From Pandoraea fibrosis (GTDB taxonomy: Bacteria; Pseudomonadota; Gammaproteobacteria; Burkholderiales; Burkholderiaceae): a DNA stretch of 64,000 bases. Positions 27,470 through 36,696 of this stretch are shown here, one piece after another. The DNA is taken from NCBI RefSeq assembly GCF_000807775.2, contig NZ_CP047385.1, positions 4,526,001-4,590,000 of the forward strand. The letters are read 5' to 3'. The position numbers were made by a program, and so were the translations under genes. The notes beneath the pieces are model-generated. The model saw nothing but the letters and a program-made list of their open reading frames with translations, did not search any database and was not told where the DNA came from. How positions within the stretch are numbered: position 1 is the stretch's first letter; the number at the start of each line of letters is the position of its first letter.

Positions 27470-28190
27470 ACGCGCTCCTGCCACATGTCACGCTGCGGTG
27501 ACGAGCTGAGCCGCACATTCGCGGCGCTTGTCCGGCATTTGAGACTTCAGAAAACGGCAGACCGTCGTGGCGATTGCCCCGAAGATCGAAGAGACAGCAG
27601 ACCGTGTGTGCGGTCTTACGTGATGTACCCGTGCGTGAGACCGCCGGGCGTTTTCGTGGAAACGGACAGAAACCGAGCAAAGCGCGCTGCCCTGGGGGAG
27701 GCGCTTGAGACAATGCGTTTGGTGTACATAGCGGATCCCGGAACGTTGAGACAACCCGATAATCGATTACGCCCTGTCTCCTCCCCCGGAAAACCTCGGG
27801 CGCTACACCATCAGCCGCAAGCGACACGTAGGAAAGACTTGTGCGAGGCGCGCGAATTTCACGCAATTTCGCTGCACAAGTAATTTAAATTACGCAATCT
27901 GCGACTGTTTCGCGCTTCGTGGTGACGCGATGTCGGCATAGTGTTGTTCAACGTTCTGGACGTGTCAATATGTTTCGCGTAATGGCTCCGCCTTGTGCTC
28001 GTCAAGTCTGCTTTTTAATGAATACATTGGATTGCTGACTAATACGACAAGCGCAGTTGCGGCGCGGGCGAGACGGCGCACTGCCATGGCGCAGCGCCAA
28101 TTTTCGCCATGGCGGCCATCGCAATACATCGAAGGTGCGGATGAAAAATTTTCAAGCACTGCGACGCGATGACGCAGCACAGGACACCGG
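27470..28190. other. Long intergenic region upstream of the aspT-aspT-aspD unit
   Basis: 721 bases. It carries a 14-bp perfect palindrome at 27880-27893, a further AAATT/TTGCGT-rich patch beside it, and an inverted repeat GCCATGGCG...CGCCATGGC (28083-28113). A plus-strand frame at 27485-27883 has no ribosome site and atypical composition and was not accepted. The promoter of the aspartate unit must lie here, giving a leader of up to ~400 nt. Confidence 0.5.
27880..27893. promoter_or_regulatory. Perfect AT palindrome, candidate operator of the aspartate unit
   Basis: GTAATTTAAATTAC is its own reverse complement. On the minus strand it is preceded by TTGC to give TTGCGTAATTT, and a related TTGCGTGAAATT follows about 27 nt later. 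An AsnC/Lrp or LysR-type site is plausible. Confidence 0.5.
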
Positions 28191-28556
28191 TCACTTGGGC
28201 GCGCGAATCTCGTGAATCGTGCCCGGTCCCCAGCCTGACGACTCCCATGCGCCGTCACGTAAGGTCCATTCGTGATCGCCGGTTTCCTCCCAGTGCGGCG
28301 GGGTATAGCGCATGCCCGGGCGTTTGGGTTCCATGTGTCCGTCGACCCAATCGTAGCGACCGTCTTTCCATTGCCAGTAGCCCGGCACCCAGAACTCGCC
28401 CTTCGGCGCCGCGTGCGGGTCTTCGAAGCGCGGGGGCGGTGGTCCACGTTGCAACGTCACGTCGGCGAAGACCGGCAGACTCGCGAGACAGAGAGCCACG
28501 GCAAGCGCGTAACGACGACGGGCCAGGCGTGAGGGCAAGACGATCGGAGAAGTCAT
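28191..28556 (-). CDS. YXWGXW repeat-containing exported protein
   Basis: 121 residues. A signal peptide (RRRYALAVALCLASLPVFA) is followed by a Trp/Tyr/Gly-rich domain with repeats of the type WVPGYWQWKDGRYDWVDGHME and PPHWEETG, the YXWGXW pattern common in Burkholderiales envelope proteins. ATG at 28556 has only a weak ribosome site. Function unknown; probably periplasmic or lipid-associated. Confidence 0.85.
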   Translation of the reverse strand: MTSPIVLPSRLARRRYALAVALCLASLPVFADVTLQRGPPPPRFEDPHAAPKGEFWVPGYWQWKDGRYDWVDGHMEPKRPGMRYTPPHWEETGDHEWTLRDGAWESSGWGPGTIHEIRAPK

Positions 28557-28838
28557 GTGAAACGCAACGATAGAGAGCGACGCGGATGGCATTGGTGAAC
28601 TTTCCGTGACAACGAAGACGTCAGGCATTGTACCGTTCGTGTTTTGCCAAGGCCTCCCGGCACAGCGTCGCGCCTGGCTCGATGCCGCCGCCGAGCCGCG
28701 CCTCCCTGCCCGCTTCGCAGCCCAGCCTCCATCGCTGCGTTCACCCCCGCGTTCACCCCTTATAATCGGCGCACTCATAACCCACCGCCCCGCGCGGATC
28801 GACGGTGCCGCCATGAACGGCTGCCGCACAGCTCACCC

Positions 28839-30170
28839 ATGAACCCTGCCCCTGCGGCCGCCGGTCACCGGCAACTTCTTCGTCTGGCGGTGCCTATCGT
28901 GCTCGCCAACCTCACCCAGCCTCTGCTCTCGGCCGTCGATACGGCCGTGGCAGGTCATTTGCCGGGGCCTGCCTATCTAGGCGGCGTTGCGCTTGGTGGG
29001 CTGTTGCTGAACCTGATCTTCTGGGGGTTCTCGTTCCTTCGCATGGGCACCACGGGGCTCGCAGCACAGGCGTTCGGCGCAAACGACGCAGCGCGTCTGC
29101 GCGATACGCTCGCCCGTGCCCTGACGCTGGCATTTGTCATTGGCGCCGTATTGCTGGCCTTTCGCCATCCGCTGGTGTCGGTCGGCGTGTCCTGGCTGGG
29201 GGGAAGCGAACAAGTGCAGGCGCTGGGGCGCGAATACGCGAGCATCCGTATCCTCGCAGCACCGCTGGCGCTGGGCAATTATGTTGTGCTCGGCTATCTG
29301 CTGGCGTGTCAGCGCGTGCGGCAAGGGCTGGCCGTGCAGGTATTCATCAACGTCGTGAACATTGTGGCGGTGCTCGTCTTCGTGCGCGGCTTCGGTTGGG
29401 GCGTGGCAGGCATTGCCTCGGCGACCGCACTGGCGGACACGCTCGGCTTTGCGCTCGGCGCGTGGTTGCTCAATCTCGCCCGCACGCCGGGCCTGCCACC
29501 GCTGCGACTGGCCACGCTCGTCGAGCGAGCGGCGCTTTGGCGCCTGCTGCGGCTCAATCTCGATATCTTCCTGCGCACGCTGTTCCTGCAACTCGCGTTT
29601 GCATGGTTCGCCCGCGTCGGTGCGCGGCTCGGCGATACCACGCTGGCCGCCAACGCCCTGCTGCTGAACTTCCAGACCTTCATGGCTTACGGACTCGACG
29701 GCTTCGCCCATGCGGCCGAAGCGCTGGTGGGCGCCTATGTCGGCGCCCGTCAGCGGCAGGCATTGCTGCATGCGATCCGGCTATCGCTGGGATGGGCGCT
29801 GGGCTGCGCCGTCGCGTTCGCCCTCGTCTACGCGCTGGCGGGCGGCGCCATCATCGACACGCTGACCGATCAACCGGCGCTGCGCGAGGCCGCCCGCGAA
29901 TTCCTGCCGTGGGCGGTGCTCTCGCCGATTGTCGCGGTGTGGTGCTTTCAGCTCGACGGCGTGTTCATCGGTGCGACGCGCACGCGCGAACTCCTCTCAT
30001 CCTCGCTGATCGGTCTGCTGGTGTTTGGCGCCGTGATGCCGCTCACGCTCGCCGCATGGGGCAACCATGGCTTGTGGCTCGCGCTGCTGGCGTTTCTTGC
30101 CACGCGCGGCATTGTGTTGGGGGTCTTGCTGCCGCGCATCTGGCGAGGGCTTCCTCGCCAGCTCGCGTAA
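28839..30170 (+). CDS. MATE-family efflux transporter (DinF-like)
   Basis: 443 residues with 12 membrane segments in two MatE halves. The start (HRQLLRLAVPIVLANLTQPLLSAVDTAVAGHLPG) is typical of the DinF branch of Na+/H+-coupled multidrug exporters. ATG at 28839 chosen because the MatE domain begins 10 residues later; no strong Shine-Dalgarno. Convergent with the phosphatase gene, 16 nt apart. Confidence 0.9.
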   Translation: MNPAPAAAGHRQLLRLAVPIVLANLTQPLLSAVDTAVAGHLPGPAYLGGVALGGLLLNLIFWGFSFLRMGTTGLAAQAFGANDAARLRDTLARALTLAFVIGAVLLAFRHPLVSVGVSWLGGSEQVQALGREYASIRILAAPLALGNYVVLGYLLACQRVRQGLAVQVFINVVNIVAVLVFVRGFGWGVAGIASATALADTLGFALGAWLLNLARTPGLPPLRLATLVERAALWRLLRLNLDIFLRTLFLQLAFAWFARVGARLGDTTLAANALLLNFQTFMAYGLDGFAHAAEALVGAYVGARQRQALLHAIRLSLGWALGCAVAFALVYALAGGAIIDTLTDQPALREAAREFLPWAVLSPIVAVWCFQLDGVFIGATRTRELLSSSLIGLLVFGAVMPLTLAAWGNHGLWLALLAFLATRGIVLGVLLPRIWRGLPRQLA

Positions 30171-30186
30171 TCGTCGCCGTGCGGCG

Positions 30187-30987
30187 TCAGTCCGCGCGAA
30201 TGCACGCCAGCGCAGCGGCGTGCAGTTCGGCGTTGGCGGCCGCCAACACGCGCCCCTGTGAAGTCAGCGTAAGCGGCTTGCCTTCCCAATCGGTAATGAC
30301 GCCGCCCGCCGCTTCGACCACCGGCGCCACGGCCAGATAGTCGTAGGTCTGCAATCCGGCCTCCATGACAAGTTCGATGTGGCCACTGGCCAGCAAGCCA
30401 TAAGCGTAGCAATCGCCACCGAAGCGGCGACGGCTCACCGCCTTCGTCAAGCGCTCGAATTGCGCGTACTCCGCGGCATCGAAGATATCGGGCGACGTTG
30501 CATAGACCGTGGCGTCGGCCAGCGCCGTGACCGGACTGGTGTGGCACAGCTCGCCGCCGAAGCGGGCTTCTTGCACGCCGCTCGCCGCATCGTTCACCCC
30601 GATCCAACGCTCCCCCGTGGCCGGAATGTCGATCAGCCCGACGACCGGCTTGCCGTTCTGCAACAGCGCCAGCAAGGTGCCCCACAACGGGTGTCCCGTG
30701 ATGAAGCTGCGCGTGCCGTCGATGGGATCGACCGACCAGACGAACTCCGCGTCCACGCCGCGCTTGCCGAACTCCTCGCCCCAGATGCCGTGCGACGGAT
30801 AGCGCGCCGCGATCCGCTCGCGCAGGGCGGTCTCGACCTCGCGATCGGCAATGGTGACCGGGCTCTCGTCTGCCTTGTCGTCAACAGCCAGACGCCGGCG
30901 GAACCAGCCCAGCGACAGTGGCCTGACGGCATCGGCCAACGACGCTGCGAAAGCCGCGTATTCAGCAACTGCGGGTACGGACGACAT
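30187..30987 (-). CDS. hisN: Inositol-monophosphatase-family enzyme, histidinol-phosphatase (HisN) type
   Basis: 266 residues. Metal ligands are visible as GEEFG (Glu71/Glu72), DPIDGTRSFITG (Asp88, Asp90) and the later TYDYLAVAPVVEAAGG. The RSFITG wording, instead of TNFVHG, fits histidinol-phosphate phosphatases of actinobacterial and proteobacterial HisN type. ATG at 30987 after AGGAGATTC. It would dephosphorylate L-histidinol phosphate with Mg2+. No other his gene is adjacent, so a different small phosphate ester remains possible. Confidence 0.82.
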   Translation of the reverse strand: MSSVPAVAEYAAFAASLADAVRPLSLGWFRRRLAVDDKADESPVTIADREVETALRERIAARYPSHGIWGEEFGKRGVDAEFVWSVDPIDGTRSFITGHPLWGTLLALLQNGKPVVGLIDIPATGERWIGVNDAASGVQEARFGGELCHTSPVTALADATVYATSPDIFDAAEYAQFERLTKAVSRRRFGGDCYAYGLLASGHIELVMEAGLQTYDYLAVAPVVEAAGGVITDWEGKPLTLTSQGRVLAAANAELHAAALACIRAD

Positions 30988-31207
30988 GCACGAATCTCCT
31001 GCAAAAGTACCGCGCTTGGCGGCAAGAAATGGAATACGGTGACGAATGGCGATCATACGCGTTCGCGGGCCGTTCGCGGGCCTCTTGCGCTTCGCCGCCC
31101 CGCAGCGCTCGGCCTCACAAGAAAGCCCCGATCTGGTGCAAATTTGCTATGCTCGCGGCCTGATCCGGGCTTCGCCCCTCCCCCGGCCCTTATTTCACAG
31201 GACACCC

Positions 31208-32128
31208 ATGCTTTCCGGTCGCGGCGTGATGCTCTCAGTCTCGGCGTCGGTGATGTTCGCCGTCATGCCCGCGCTCGTCTCGCAGTTGGCTCCCCTGTCC
31301 GGGCTGGACGTGTTCGCCTGGCGTATTCTGCTCACGCTGCCCGGCACCCTCGTCATCGTGACGGTGCTGCGGCGCTGGAACGTGCTCGGCCGCACCCTGT
31401 CGCACGTGCTGCACCGGCCGGCGTTGCTGGGCGCCGTATTGCTGTGCTCCGCACTATTGAGTGTGCAGCTCTGGTTGTTCGTCTGGGCGCCACTGCAACA
31501 GCGCCTGCTCGATGTGTCGCTCGGCTACTTCCTGCTGCCGCTTACCATGGTGCTGGCCGGCCGCACGGTCTACAAGGAGCGGCTCAACGCATTGCAGACG
31601 ATCGCCGTGATCGCCGCCATCCTCGGCGTCGCGCATGAACTCTGGGCAACGCGCGCGCTGTCATGGGTCACGGCCCTCATCATGTTCGGCTATCCCCCCT
31701 ACTTCATGCTGCGCCGCCGGTTGCGCCTGGACGCGCTCAGCGGCTTCATCATGGAACTGCTCGCCATGGCACCGGTGGCTGCCGTGCTGCTCTGGCAGGC
31801 GTGGCCGCAAAACGCCATGGTGCTCGGCGAGCCGCGTTACTGGTTCTGGCTGCCTGCGCTAGGGCTGCTGAGCGCCAGCGCGCTGGCGAGCACACTCGGC
31901 GCCGCGCGTGTATTGCCCATCGGGCTCTACGGCATTCTCGGCTACGTCGAGCCGGTGCTGCTCTTCGCCGTGTCGATCTTCCTGCTCGCCGAACCGTTCA
32001 CGGCGCGTGGCCTGTGGACCTACGGGCCGATCTGGTGCGGCGTCGCCCTGATCGTGTTCGACAGCCTGCGCACGCTGCGCCGTCAGCGTCTGGCGAGTGC
32101 CGCCGCGCGCGAAGAAGCGACACGCTAA
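31208..32128 (+). CDS. EamA-family transporter, RarD-like
   Basis: 306 residues, ten helices. DVSLGYFLLPLTMVLAGR and KERLNALQTIAV match the RarD branch of the EamA superfamily, as do LPIGLYGILGYVEPVLLF and the final AEPF. ATG at 31208 follows CAGGACA. Substrate unknown. Confidence 0.88.
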   Translation: MLSGRGVMLSVSASVMFAVMPALVSQLAPLSGLDVFAWRILLTLPGTLVIVTVLRRWNVLGRTLSHVLHRPALLGAVLLCSALLSVQLWLFVWAPLQQRLLDVSLGYFLLPLTMVLAGRTVYKERLNALQTIAVIAAILGVAHELWATRALSWVTALIMFGYPPYFMLRRRLRLDALSGFIMELLAMAPVAAVLLWQAWPQNAMVLGEPRYWFWLPALGLLSASALASTLGAARVLPIGLYGILGYVEPVLLFAVSIFLLAEPFTARGLWTYGPIWCGVALIVFDSLRTLRRQRLASAAAREEATR

Positions 32129-32278
32129 CGAGCGATCACGGGGCTGAAAACGGGGCTCGGACGAGGCCGCCAAAGGCGCCCCCAGGGGTCCGCTTGTGGC
32201 GTATCCCAACCTTGGACGGGCACGCGCTCGCTGCCATGACGCCGCGTTATACTCGCGAGAGCTTGTAAGACGACCATC

Positions 32279-32533
32279 ATGAAAAATCTCGCCAAGATCG
32301 CCATTCTGCTTTCCTCGGGGCTTCTCACCGTCACGCTGTCTGCCTGCGGCTCGTCTGCCCCGCTATTCACCTCGGACGGACGTCCCACGCAGCAGATCCA
32401 GTGTTCGGCCAACAGCGCCGGCGACTGTGACCAGCGTGCCCGCACCCAATGCCAGCAAAAGGGCTACGACGTGCTCACACGCGATGTGAGCGGCAACGTC
32501 GCCAACCTCGTGATCGCCTGCCGGCCGAACTGA
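32279..32533 (+). CDS. Small putative lipoprotein
   Basis: 84 residues. A short signal sequence ends in the lipobox LSAC (cysteine about residue 23), followed by ~60 residues with four further cysteines (QIQCSANSAGDCDQRARTQC and IACRPN) that could form two disulfides in the periplasm. No family name is recognised; similar short lipoproteins are common in Burkholderiales. Confidence 0.75.
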   Translation: MKNLAKIAILLSSGLLTVTLSACGSSAPLFTSDGRPTQQIQCSANSAGDCDQRARTQCQQKGYDVLTRDVSGNVANLVIACRPN

Positions 32534-32796
32534 GCCTGTCCGCGTTCCGGCATCAAAAACGCATCCGAGACCTCGACGCACTGCACCTCGGCGTGCACGC
32601 GTCGGCGGTTGGCATTACGATGCGATATTGCGTAGCGTCAATTCGCCGTCATTGCGCGGGATGACTTTCGATACCCGCAGTGCGAGAATGGAAAGCATAC
32701 CGAGGAACTGCCGCGCATTGCGTTAGCGATGCCCTCGCAGCAAGCTCGCAACATCATGCAGGCCTAACGCATTTTCAGCCCCAAGAGGACACCATC

Positions 32797-33258
32797 ATGT
32801 ACGAACGCATTCTGGTCTCGATCGACGGCAGCACCCCCTCGAACCGCGCCATCGACGAGGCCGTCAAACTCGTGGCCCTGAGCCAGGGCAAGATCCGCCT
32901 GGTGTCGGTCGTTCCCTCGCTTGCCAACGCCTACGCCGCCGGCGCCTACAGCGGCTTCGTGCCGCTCGAAAGCCAGGAGTCGTTCGAGAAGGAAACGGAC
33001 GAGATTCTCGCCACGGCACAGGCCGAGCTGAAGAAGCGCGGTGTCGACGCCGAAACGAAGATGATCACGCTCGACGCCGGCACCGACGAGATCGCCGACG
33101 CCGTACTGCGTGAAGCGCAGGAATGGAATGCCGACGTGATCGTACTCGGCACGCATGGCCGCCGCGGGATCAACCGCCTGCTGCTGGGCAGCGTTGCCGA
33201 AACGCTGCTGCGCATCACGACGCTGCCGGTACTGCTGGTCAAGGCGGCCGACAAGTAA
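32797..33258 (+). CDS. Universal stress protein (UspA family)
   Basis: 153 residues, single Usp domain. It opens with YERILVSIDGS and has the ATP-binding pattern GTHGRRGINRLLLGSVAE. ATG at 32797 after AAGAGGAC. A terminator follows 62 nt downstream, so it is monocistronic. Confidence 0.94.
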   Translation: MYERILVSIDGSTPSNRAIDEAVKLVALSQGKIRLVSVVPSLANAYAAGAYSGFVPLESQESFEKETDEILATAQAELKKRGVDAETKMITLDAGTDEIADAVLREAQEWNADVIVLGTHGRRGINRLLLGSVAETLLRITTLPVLLVKAADK

Positions 33259-33320
33259 ACCGAGCGTCGCGGCAGCGCAAGTCGCCCGCCCGATCCGACA
33301 GGCGTCGGGCATTCGACGAA

Positions 33321-33355
33321 ACGGCACACGCCAGCGTGTGCCGTTTTGCTTTTTG
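33321..33355 (+). terminator. Terminator after the universal stress gene
   Basis: ACGGCACACGC (33321-33331) pairs with GCGTGTGCCGT with a 2-nt loop, followed by TTTGCTTTTT. Confidence 0.88.
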
Positions 33356-33381
33356 GGCGGCGGAATCACGTCCCTTCCCGC

Positions 33382-34266
33382 TCAGCGAATGCCCGCCCGC
33401 ATGAACGACTGCACGAACTGGCGCTGAAAGAGCAAAAAGGCGATGAATAACGGCGCCGCTGTCATCAGCGTTGCCGCCGTGATCATCGACCAGTCGATGC
33501 CCTGATCGGTCGATGCAAACACCTGCAACCCCACCGTCAGCGGACGCGCCTCGACGGAGTTCGTGACGATAAGCGGCCACAGGAAGTTGTTCCAGTGGTG
33601 GCTGATCGACACCAGCGCGTAGGCGACATACACCGGACGGGCGAGCGGCACATACACGCGCCAAAGCACCTGCCATGCGTTGGCGCCCTCCACCCGCGCG
33701 GCGTCGTCCAGCTCACGCGGCACCGTCTTGAAGGCCTGACGCAACAAAAAGATGCCGAACGCAGACGCGAAGTACGGCAGCGCAATGCCGAAGATCGTGT
33801 CGCGCAGGCCCATCCACGCGATGGTGCGATAGTTCTCGACGATCAGCACATCGGGCATGACCATCAGTTGCAGCAATACGATCATGAACGCCACTTCGCT
33901 GCCGCGAAACGTGAAGCGGGCGAAGGCATAGGCGGCGAGCGTCGCGAGTACCAGTTGCGCGGCGAGGATCACCGTCACCAGGGCGAACGTATTGATCAGG
34001 TAGCGACCGAACGGCGCTGCTTGCCATGCGTTCACGAAATTCTCGAGCGTAAGCGGCGCGCTCAGCGAAAACCGTGTGGCGTAGGCCGACGGATGGAACG
34101 CGCTCCAGAAGGCGTACAGCAGCGGCAGCAGCCATAACAGCCCAAGCAGCCACGCACCGGCGGTATCGGTCAGGCTCGCCTGACCGTTCGCGGAAAACGC
34201 CGGCAGCGCGGCACGCGGCTTCGCGGCCTTGCGGGCGTCAGATGTCGGGCGGGCAGAGGTCGTCAT
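33382..34266 (-). CDS. ABC transporter permease, UgpE/MalG-like
   Basis: 294 residues, six membrane segments. The cytoplasmic EAA loop that docks to the ATPase is EGANAWQVLWRVYVPLARP. The start is the ATG at 34266, overlapping the TGA of the partner permease by the ATGA arrangement. A charged N-terminal extension of ~35 residues precedes the first helix. Last gene of the importer operon. Confidence 0.9.
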   Translation of the reverse strand: MTTSARPTSDARKAAKPRAALPAFSANGQASLTDTAGAWLLGLLWLLPLLYAFWSAFHPSAYATRFSLSAPLTLENFVNAWQAAPFGRYLINTFALVTVILAAQLVLATLAAYAFARFTFRGSEVAFMIVLLQLMVMPDVLIVENYRTIAWMGLRDTIFGIALPYFASAFGIFLLRQAFKTVPRELDDAARVEGANAWQVLWRVYVPLARPVYVAYALVSISHHWNNFLWPLIVTNSVEARPLTVGLQVFASTDQGIDWSMITAATLMTAAPLFIAFLLFQRQFVQSFMRAGIR

Positions 34267-35138
34267 TGATAGTGCGTGCGTGAGTCGAGCAGACGGAATT
34301 TCACAAAGGCGACGATGGCAAGCAATGTGAGCAAGACCACCGTGAGCGCCGCCGCGTAAGACGTATCCCAGAAGCTGAAAGCGACCTGATAGATGTAATA
34401 CAGCAGCAATTGGGTCGCGTTGTCCGGCCCGCCACGCGTCATCACGACGATATGGTCGACGAGGCGGAACGCGTTGATGACGGCGTTGATCACCACGAAC
34501 ACGGTCGTGGGCATCAGCAGCGGCCACTGCACGCGCCGGAAGAACTGCCAACGCGATGCGCCTTCCAGGGCTGCCGCCTCGGCGAGCGTGGGCGAAATCT
34601 GTTGCAGCGCGGCCAGATAGAAAATCATGAAGAACCCGGCTTCCTTCCAGATCGTCACGACCATCAATGCGGGCAGCGCCGTGCCGGGCTGCCCCAGCCA
34701 GTTGTGATCGCCCCAGCCGAACGCCTGCGAGATCTGCGCGATCAGACCGTACTGCGGTGTATAGAAGAACAGCCAGATGTTCGCCACCGCGATCATCGGC
34801 AGAATGGCCGGCGTGAAATATGCCAAGCGCAGCAACGCGCGCCCCGGCACCTGCCGGTGCACCCACAGCGCCATGGCAATCGAGAGCACAATCGCCGCAG
34901 GCACCGTGATCAACGCGAACAGCAGGTTGTTGCGCAGCGCCTGCCAGAAGACGGGATCATCGACCAGCAACTGGTAGTTCTCTGCGCCGACGAATACCGA
35001 CGACGCCCCCGCGCGAGCCGTGGAGAAAAAGCTATGCCACAGCGTAGCGACAGCCGGATAGTGAGTGAAAGCGATGAGCAGCACCAGCGCCGGTAACAGC
35101 AGCAGCCAGGGCACCCACGAAGCAGAGGAACGGTTCAT
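34263..35138 (-). CDS. ABC transporter permease, UgpA/MalF-like
   Basis: 291 residues, six membrane segments. The EAA loop reads AEAAALEGASRWQFFRRVQWPLL. It forms the inner-membrane channel with the overlapping UgpE-like gene. Follows the binding protein by 132 nt. Confidence 0.9.
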   Translation of the reverse strand: MNRSSASWVPWLLLLPALVLLIAFTHYPAVATLWHSFFSTARAGASSVFVGAENYQLLVDDPVFWQALRNNLLFALITVPAAIVLSIAMALWVHRQVPGRALLRLAYFTPAILPMIAVANIWLFFYTPQYGLIAQISQAFGWGDHNWLGQPGTALPALMVVTIWKEAGFFMIFYLAALQQISPTLAEAAALEGASRWQFFRRVQWPLLMPTTVFVVINAVINAFRLVDHIVVMTRGGPDNATQLLLYYIYQVAFSFWDTSYAAALTVVLLTLLAIVAFVKFRLLDSRTHYQ

Positions 35139-35270
35139 CGACGGTCCATCGATTCAACACCCGGGGCCGGCCCACGCGGCAGTGTCACCGCGCTACACCG
35201 GCCCCGCATTTCAACGAGGCTGACAACGAAGTCCGGCGACATCAGGCCGTCGCGAGACTTCGACGACACT

Positions 35271-36575
35271 TCAACGCGCGTACGGGCGCAGGATGCGATC
35301 CGCTTCGCGTTGCGCATCGTCCAGTGCCTGTTTCGGCGACTTGGTACCGGTGAGCGCCGCTTGCAGGGCATCGTTAAGCGCCTTGGTCACACGCTGATTG
35401 TCGTGCGTGGAGAACTCCGCCACGCTCACGCCAAGCTGGTCGCGTGCCACGGCGGCGGCGGGCACCTTCTGCACGTACTGTTTCATCGCCGGGGTCTCCC
35501 AGGCGGCCGGCGTCACGGCAACATAGCCCGTGTCGATGCCGAACTGCGCCGCGCGCTCAGGCGTGGTGGCCCACTTGATAAAGGTCATCGCGGCCTGCTT
35601 CTCTTCCGGCGAGGTCTTCTTGAACACGTAGAAGTTGCCGCCACCGGTCGGGCTGCCGCCGCGCACCTTGGCCGGCATCTTGCCAACGCCGAACGGGAAC
35701 GTGGCGTTGGTGCGGATATTGGTCAGGTTGCCGGTGGTGGTGTAGATGATGGCCGTCTTCTTCTCGAGAAAGTCCTTCGGCGTGGTGCCCCATTCGATAG
35801 CGCCCGTCGGCATGGCCTTGTACTTCGCGGCGAGGTCTACCCAGTACTGAAGCGATTCGACGGCCTGCGGCGCGTTAAGGAATGTCTTGGTGCCCGCCGG
35901 GTTCATCAGTTCGATACCGGCCGGCGTGGTAAACGCCTGGAACAGCCAGTAGGCAAAGCCCACAGACGGCACCTTGATGCCCCACTGGCTCACGTTGCCC
36001 GACGCGTCACGCTTGGTGAGCGTCTGCGCATAGCGGGTCAGTTCGGCCCAGTTCGCCGGCGCGCGATCCGGATCGAGACCTGCCTCGCGGAACATGTCCT
36101 TGTTCCAGTACATGACGATGGTCGAGCGCTGGAACGGCACGCCCCAGGTATGGCCGTTGATGCGTGAATTCAGCATCAGCGCCGGGTAGAAGCCGTCGAG
36201 CCACTGCTTGTCGGCAGCCGTATTGGCAATGCTGTCGATAGGCACCACGGCGTCTTCGTCGATCAGCGTGAAGACGTCTGCGGCGGCGAGCACGGCCAGT
36301 TGCGGCGGCGTGCCGGCCTTCGCGGCGGTCAGCGCCTTGACCACGGAATCCTGGTAGGTCCCGGCGTACACCGGTTTGACCTTGATGTTCGGATGATCCT
36401 TCTCGAAGTCTGCCACCAGATCGTTGATGATCTTCGTGACCGGACCGCCCACGGCGACCGGGTAGTAGAACGTGAGTTCGACCGGCTTTTGCTGCGCCAT
36501 GGCCGAGTGCGTCAGGCCACTCAATGCCAGCGTGGCCAGACTGGCCGCAAACGTTTTCAGAATCGTGCGTCGCAT
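35271..36575 (-). CDS. ABC transporter substrate-binding protein, UgpB-like
   Basis: 434 residues, family 1 solute-binding protein. The signal peptide ends at ...SAMA (about residue 26). It resembles UgpB in length and in stretches such as KPVYAGTYQDSVVKAL, VMYWNKDMFREAGLDPD and TTTGNLTNIR. Residue conservation by eye is moderate, so glycerol-3-phosphate, a glycerophosphodiester or a sugar could be the ligand. ATG at 36575 with only a weak ribosome site. Confidence 0.85.
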   Translation of the reverse strand: MRRTILKTFAASLATLALSGLTHSAMAQQKPVELTFYYPVAVGGPVTKIINDLVADFEKDHPNIKVKPVYAGTYQDSVVKALTAAKAGTPPQLAVLAAADVFTLIDEDAVVPIDSIANTAADKQWLDGFYPALMLNSRINGHTWGVPFQRSTIVMYWNKDMFREAGLDPDRAPANWAELTRYAQTLTKRDASGNVSQWGIKVPSVGFAYWLFQAFTTPAGIELMNPAGTKTFLNAPQAVESLQYWVDLAAKYKAMPTGAIEWGTTPKDFLEKKTAIIYTTTGNLTNIRTNATFPFGVGKMPAKVRGGSPTGGGNFYVFKKTSPEEKQAAMTFIKWATTPERAAQFGIDTGYVAVTPAAWETPAMKQYVQKVPAAAVARDQLGVSVAEFSTHDNQRVTKALNDALQAALTGTKSPKQALDDAQREADRILRPYAR

Positions 36576-36696
36576 GTCGTTGGGTTCCCCATGTAAGCGT
36601 GGTGATGGTGGTGTGACAGTTGTCCGATGCCGGGCCTCTCGATCGCCGCGCCGGGACGACGCAGGTCGACTCGACGGCAACGGCGGCGGGCCTGTG

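Noticed and set aside
27485..27883. 132-codon frame upstream of the aspartate unit
   Set aside because: No ribosome site and mixed composition typical of random open frames in GC-rich DNA.
28083..28113. Inverted repeat GCCATGGCG...CGCCATGGC as a terminator
   Set aside because: No T-run on either side and the loop is long; noted only as a repeat.
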